Below, piece after piece: positions 5,130-6,534 of a stretch of 6,534 nt of DNA. The DNA is taken from assembly GCA_033856535.1 (NCBI GenBank), contig JAWVEV010000115.1, positions 1 to 6,534 of the forward strand, given 5' to 3'. Each line of letters begins with the position of its first letter. Position 1 is the first letter of the stretch. Source of the stretch: JAWVEV01 sp033856535 (GTDB lineage Bacteria; Actinomycetota; Thermoleophilia; Miltoncostaeales; Miltoncostaeaceae). The translations under genes and the position numbers were made by a program. The notes beneath the pieces are model-generated. The model searched no databases. It had not been told where the DNA came from and was given only the letters and a program-made list of their open reading frames with translations.

Positions 5130-6534
5130 GTGGCCCCCACCCTCCAGCTCTCGCTGCCGCTGCCGCTCCCCCAGCCGGGCGCGGAGCGGGGTGACTCGCT
5201 CGCGGACCGGCTCTGCGCGCTGCTGGCCCGGCGGGGCCGGCCGCTCGAGGTGGGCCAGGTCGCCTCGCAGCTGCTGCGGCTGCGCCGGTGCCCCGAGCGC
5301 CTGCAGCGCCGGCTGGTCGCGGAGATCGTCGAGGGGGACTCCCGCCTCGCCTGGCTCGGGCGCGACCTGGTCGGGCTGGCGCCGCCGGACTGGCACGCCA
5401 CCGGGCTCGACCGGGCCACCTTCTGCGTGGTCGACCTCGAGACGACGGGCGGGTCGCCCGGCTCCTCGAAGGTCACCGAGATCGGCGCGGTCCGCGTCAC
5501 GGCGCTGCGCCCGGTCGCGCGGTTCGTAACGCTGGTCAATCCGGGCCGTCCGATCCCCCGGGTGGTCACCGAGCTCACCGGGATCGACGATCGCATGGTC
5601 GAGGGGGAGCCGGACATCGAGCCGGCGCTGGCCGAGTTCGTGACCTTCGCCGGCGACGACGTGCTGGTGGCGCACAACGCGCCCTTCGACCTCCGCTTCC
5701 TGAACTACGAGCGCCGCCGGCTCACCGGCAGGTACTTCACCCAGCCCTGGCTCGACACCCTCATCCTGGCGCGGCGCCTGATGCGCGGGCGGGTCGAGCG
5801 CCACGACCTGGGCACGCTCGCCGACTGGGCCGGCACGGCGGTGCGCCCGATCCACCGGGCGCTGCCCGACGCCGAGGCGACCGCCGAGCTGCTGGTGACC
5901 TTCATCGAGATGCTGGCCGAGCGCGGCATCGACACGCTCCAGCGGGCGGTGTCCTTCGCCGGCACCAGCGCGCCGCGCCACTCGCACAAGCTGGCGCTGG
6001 CCGAGGACCTGCCGGCGCTGCCCGGCGTGTACCTGATGCGCGACCGCGACGGCGAGGTCCTCTACGTCGGCAAGGCGGCCAACCTGCGCCGGCGGGTGCG
6101 GAGCTACTTCGGTCCCGGGGGCCGCCACGGCCGGCTGATCGGCCGGGCGCTCGAGGGGCTGCACCGGCTGGATCACGAGGTGTGCGGCTCGGAGTTCGAG
6201 GCGCTGCTGCGCGAGAGCCGCCTGCTGAAGGAGCTGCGCCCGCCGTGCAACCGCCGAGGGCTCGGCGCGGGCGGCCGCTACCTGAAGCTGACGCTCGACG
6301 ATCCGTTCCCGCGCCTCTACGTCTCCCCGCGCGCGGCGCAGGACGGCGCGGCCTACTTCGGCCCGATCCGCTCGGACCGCACGCTGCGCATGGCGCTCGA
6401 CGCGCTCCACCGGCTGTACCCGCTGCGCCGCTGCCACCCGATCTGCGCCGAGGGGACGGCGCCGTCGTTGCTCCACCCGGCCGCCGGCTGCGCGGGCCCG
6501 TGCGCCGGCGGCGCGCCCGGCGGGTACGCCGCGG
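5130..6534 (+). CDS. DEDDh exonuclease fused to UvrC-type GIY-YIG nuclease (partial, 3' end cut)
   Basis: The 468 visible residues run off the window. Residues about 24-84 look like a small winged-helix domain (LADRLCALLARRGRPLEVGQ at the start, LGRDLVGLAPP at the end). A DnaQ/epsilon-like 3'-5' exonuclease covers about 96-262: Asp102 and Glu104 in VVDLETTG, Asp187 in AHNAPFDLRFL, His242 and Asp247 in IHRALPDAEA complete the DEDDh set. A UvrC-like GIY-YIG nuclease covers about 295-375: Tyr301, Tyr312, Gly314, Lys315, Arg322, Tyr326, Glu362 and Asn374 match the UvrC catalytic positions. A UvrC-like region follows (DDPFPRLYVSPR; YFGPIRSDRTL; a Cys-containing end). Actinobacterial fusions of this type (Rv2191-like) and E. 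coli Cho are relatives, so a DNA-damage incision/excision role is likely. An in-frame TAG at 5115-5117 rules out earlier starts, making GTG 5130 the first one possible. Confidence 0.92.
   Translation, partial: MAPTLQLSLPLPLPQPGAERGDSLADRLCALLARRGRPLEVGQVASQLLRLRRCPERLQRRLVAEIVEGDSRLAWLGRDLVGLAPPDWHATGLDRATFCVVDLETTGGSPGSSKVTEIGAVRVTALRPVARFVTLVNPGRPIPRVVTELTGIDDRMVEGEPDIEPALAEFVTFAGDDVLVAHNAPFDLRFLNYERRRLTGRYFTQPWLDTLILARRLMRGRVERHDLGTLADWAGTAVRPIHRALPDAEATAELLVTFIEMLAERGIDTLQRAVSFAGTSAPRHSHKLALAEDLPALPGVYLMRDRDGEVLYVGKAANLRRRVRSYFGPGGRHGRLIGRALEGLHRLDHEVCGSEFEALLRESRLLKELRPPCNRRGLGAGGRYLKLTLDDPFPRLYVSPRAAQDGAAYFGPIRSDRTLRMALDALHRLYPLRRCHPICAEGTAPSLLHPAAGCAGPCAGGAPGGYAA

Noticed and set aside
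4344..6476. Long minus-strand open frame (about 710 codons)
   Set aside because: It lies antisense to the amidase and the exonuclease fusion, both of which have intact catalytic motifs; the translation is low-complexity.

Overview
The window is very GC-rich DNA, with strong G/C preference at third codon positions by eye. It fits an actinobacterium with long-branch features; I suspect a Thermoleophilia/Solirubrobacterales-like lineage. The reasons are a GerMN lipoprotein next to a SPOR-tailed amidase, a DEDDh exonuclease fused to a UvrC-type nuclease, GTG starts, and two genes that look leaderless (a TAnnnT box right before the start codon). This placement is inference from gene content, not a database match.

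Layout. Positions 1-520 hold no convincing gene but contain a pair of 35-bp direct repeats exactly 150 bp apart. A MarR-type regulator (521-1024, +) follows, with a palindrome touching its start codon. It converges, across a 45-nt gap with a GC hairpin, on a small glyoxalase/VOC-fold protein (1070-1426, -). Upstream of that, on the same strand, is a degenerate receiver-like protein (1513-1929, -) whose stop codon lies in the loop of an 8-bp-arm stem-loop. Next is a long Pro/Thr-rich exported membrane protein (2039-3238, -), ended by the strongest hairpin in the window (1999-2026).

An intergenic stretch (3239-3395) carries four inverted repeats. It separates that gene from a divergent two-gene cell-envelope operon: a GerMN-domain lipoprotein (3396-3959, +) and a secreted N-acetylmuramoyl-L-alanine amidase with a C-terminal SPOR domain (3956-5071, +), overlapping by four bases (GTGA). 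After a hairpin (5072-5102) and a likely leaderless promoter, a DEDDh exonuclease/GIY-YIG fusion starts at 5130 and runs off the right edge.

How the genes fit together. The lipoprotein and amidase probably act outside the membrane on peptidoglycan; translational coupling suggests they are made together. The divergent Pro/Thr-rich protein is also an envelope protein and shares their regulatory interval. The MarR gene is probably autoregulated. The last gene belongs to DNA repair and is probably a separate unit. No RNA gene, insertion sequence, CRISPR array or phage gene was seen. The most unusual parts are the hairpin-dense interval before the wall-hydrolase operon and the repeat-bearing gene-free left end; neither amounts to a demonstrated new system.
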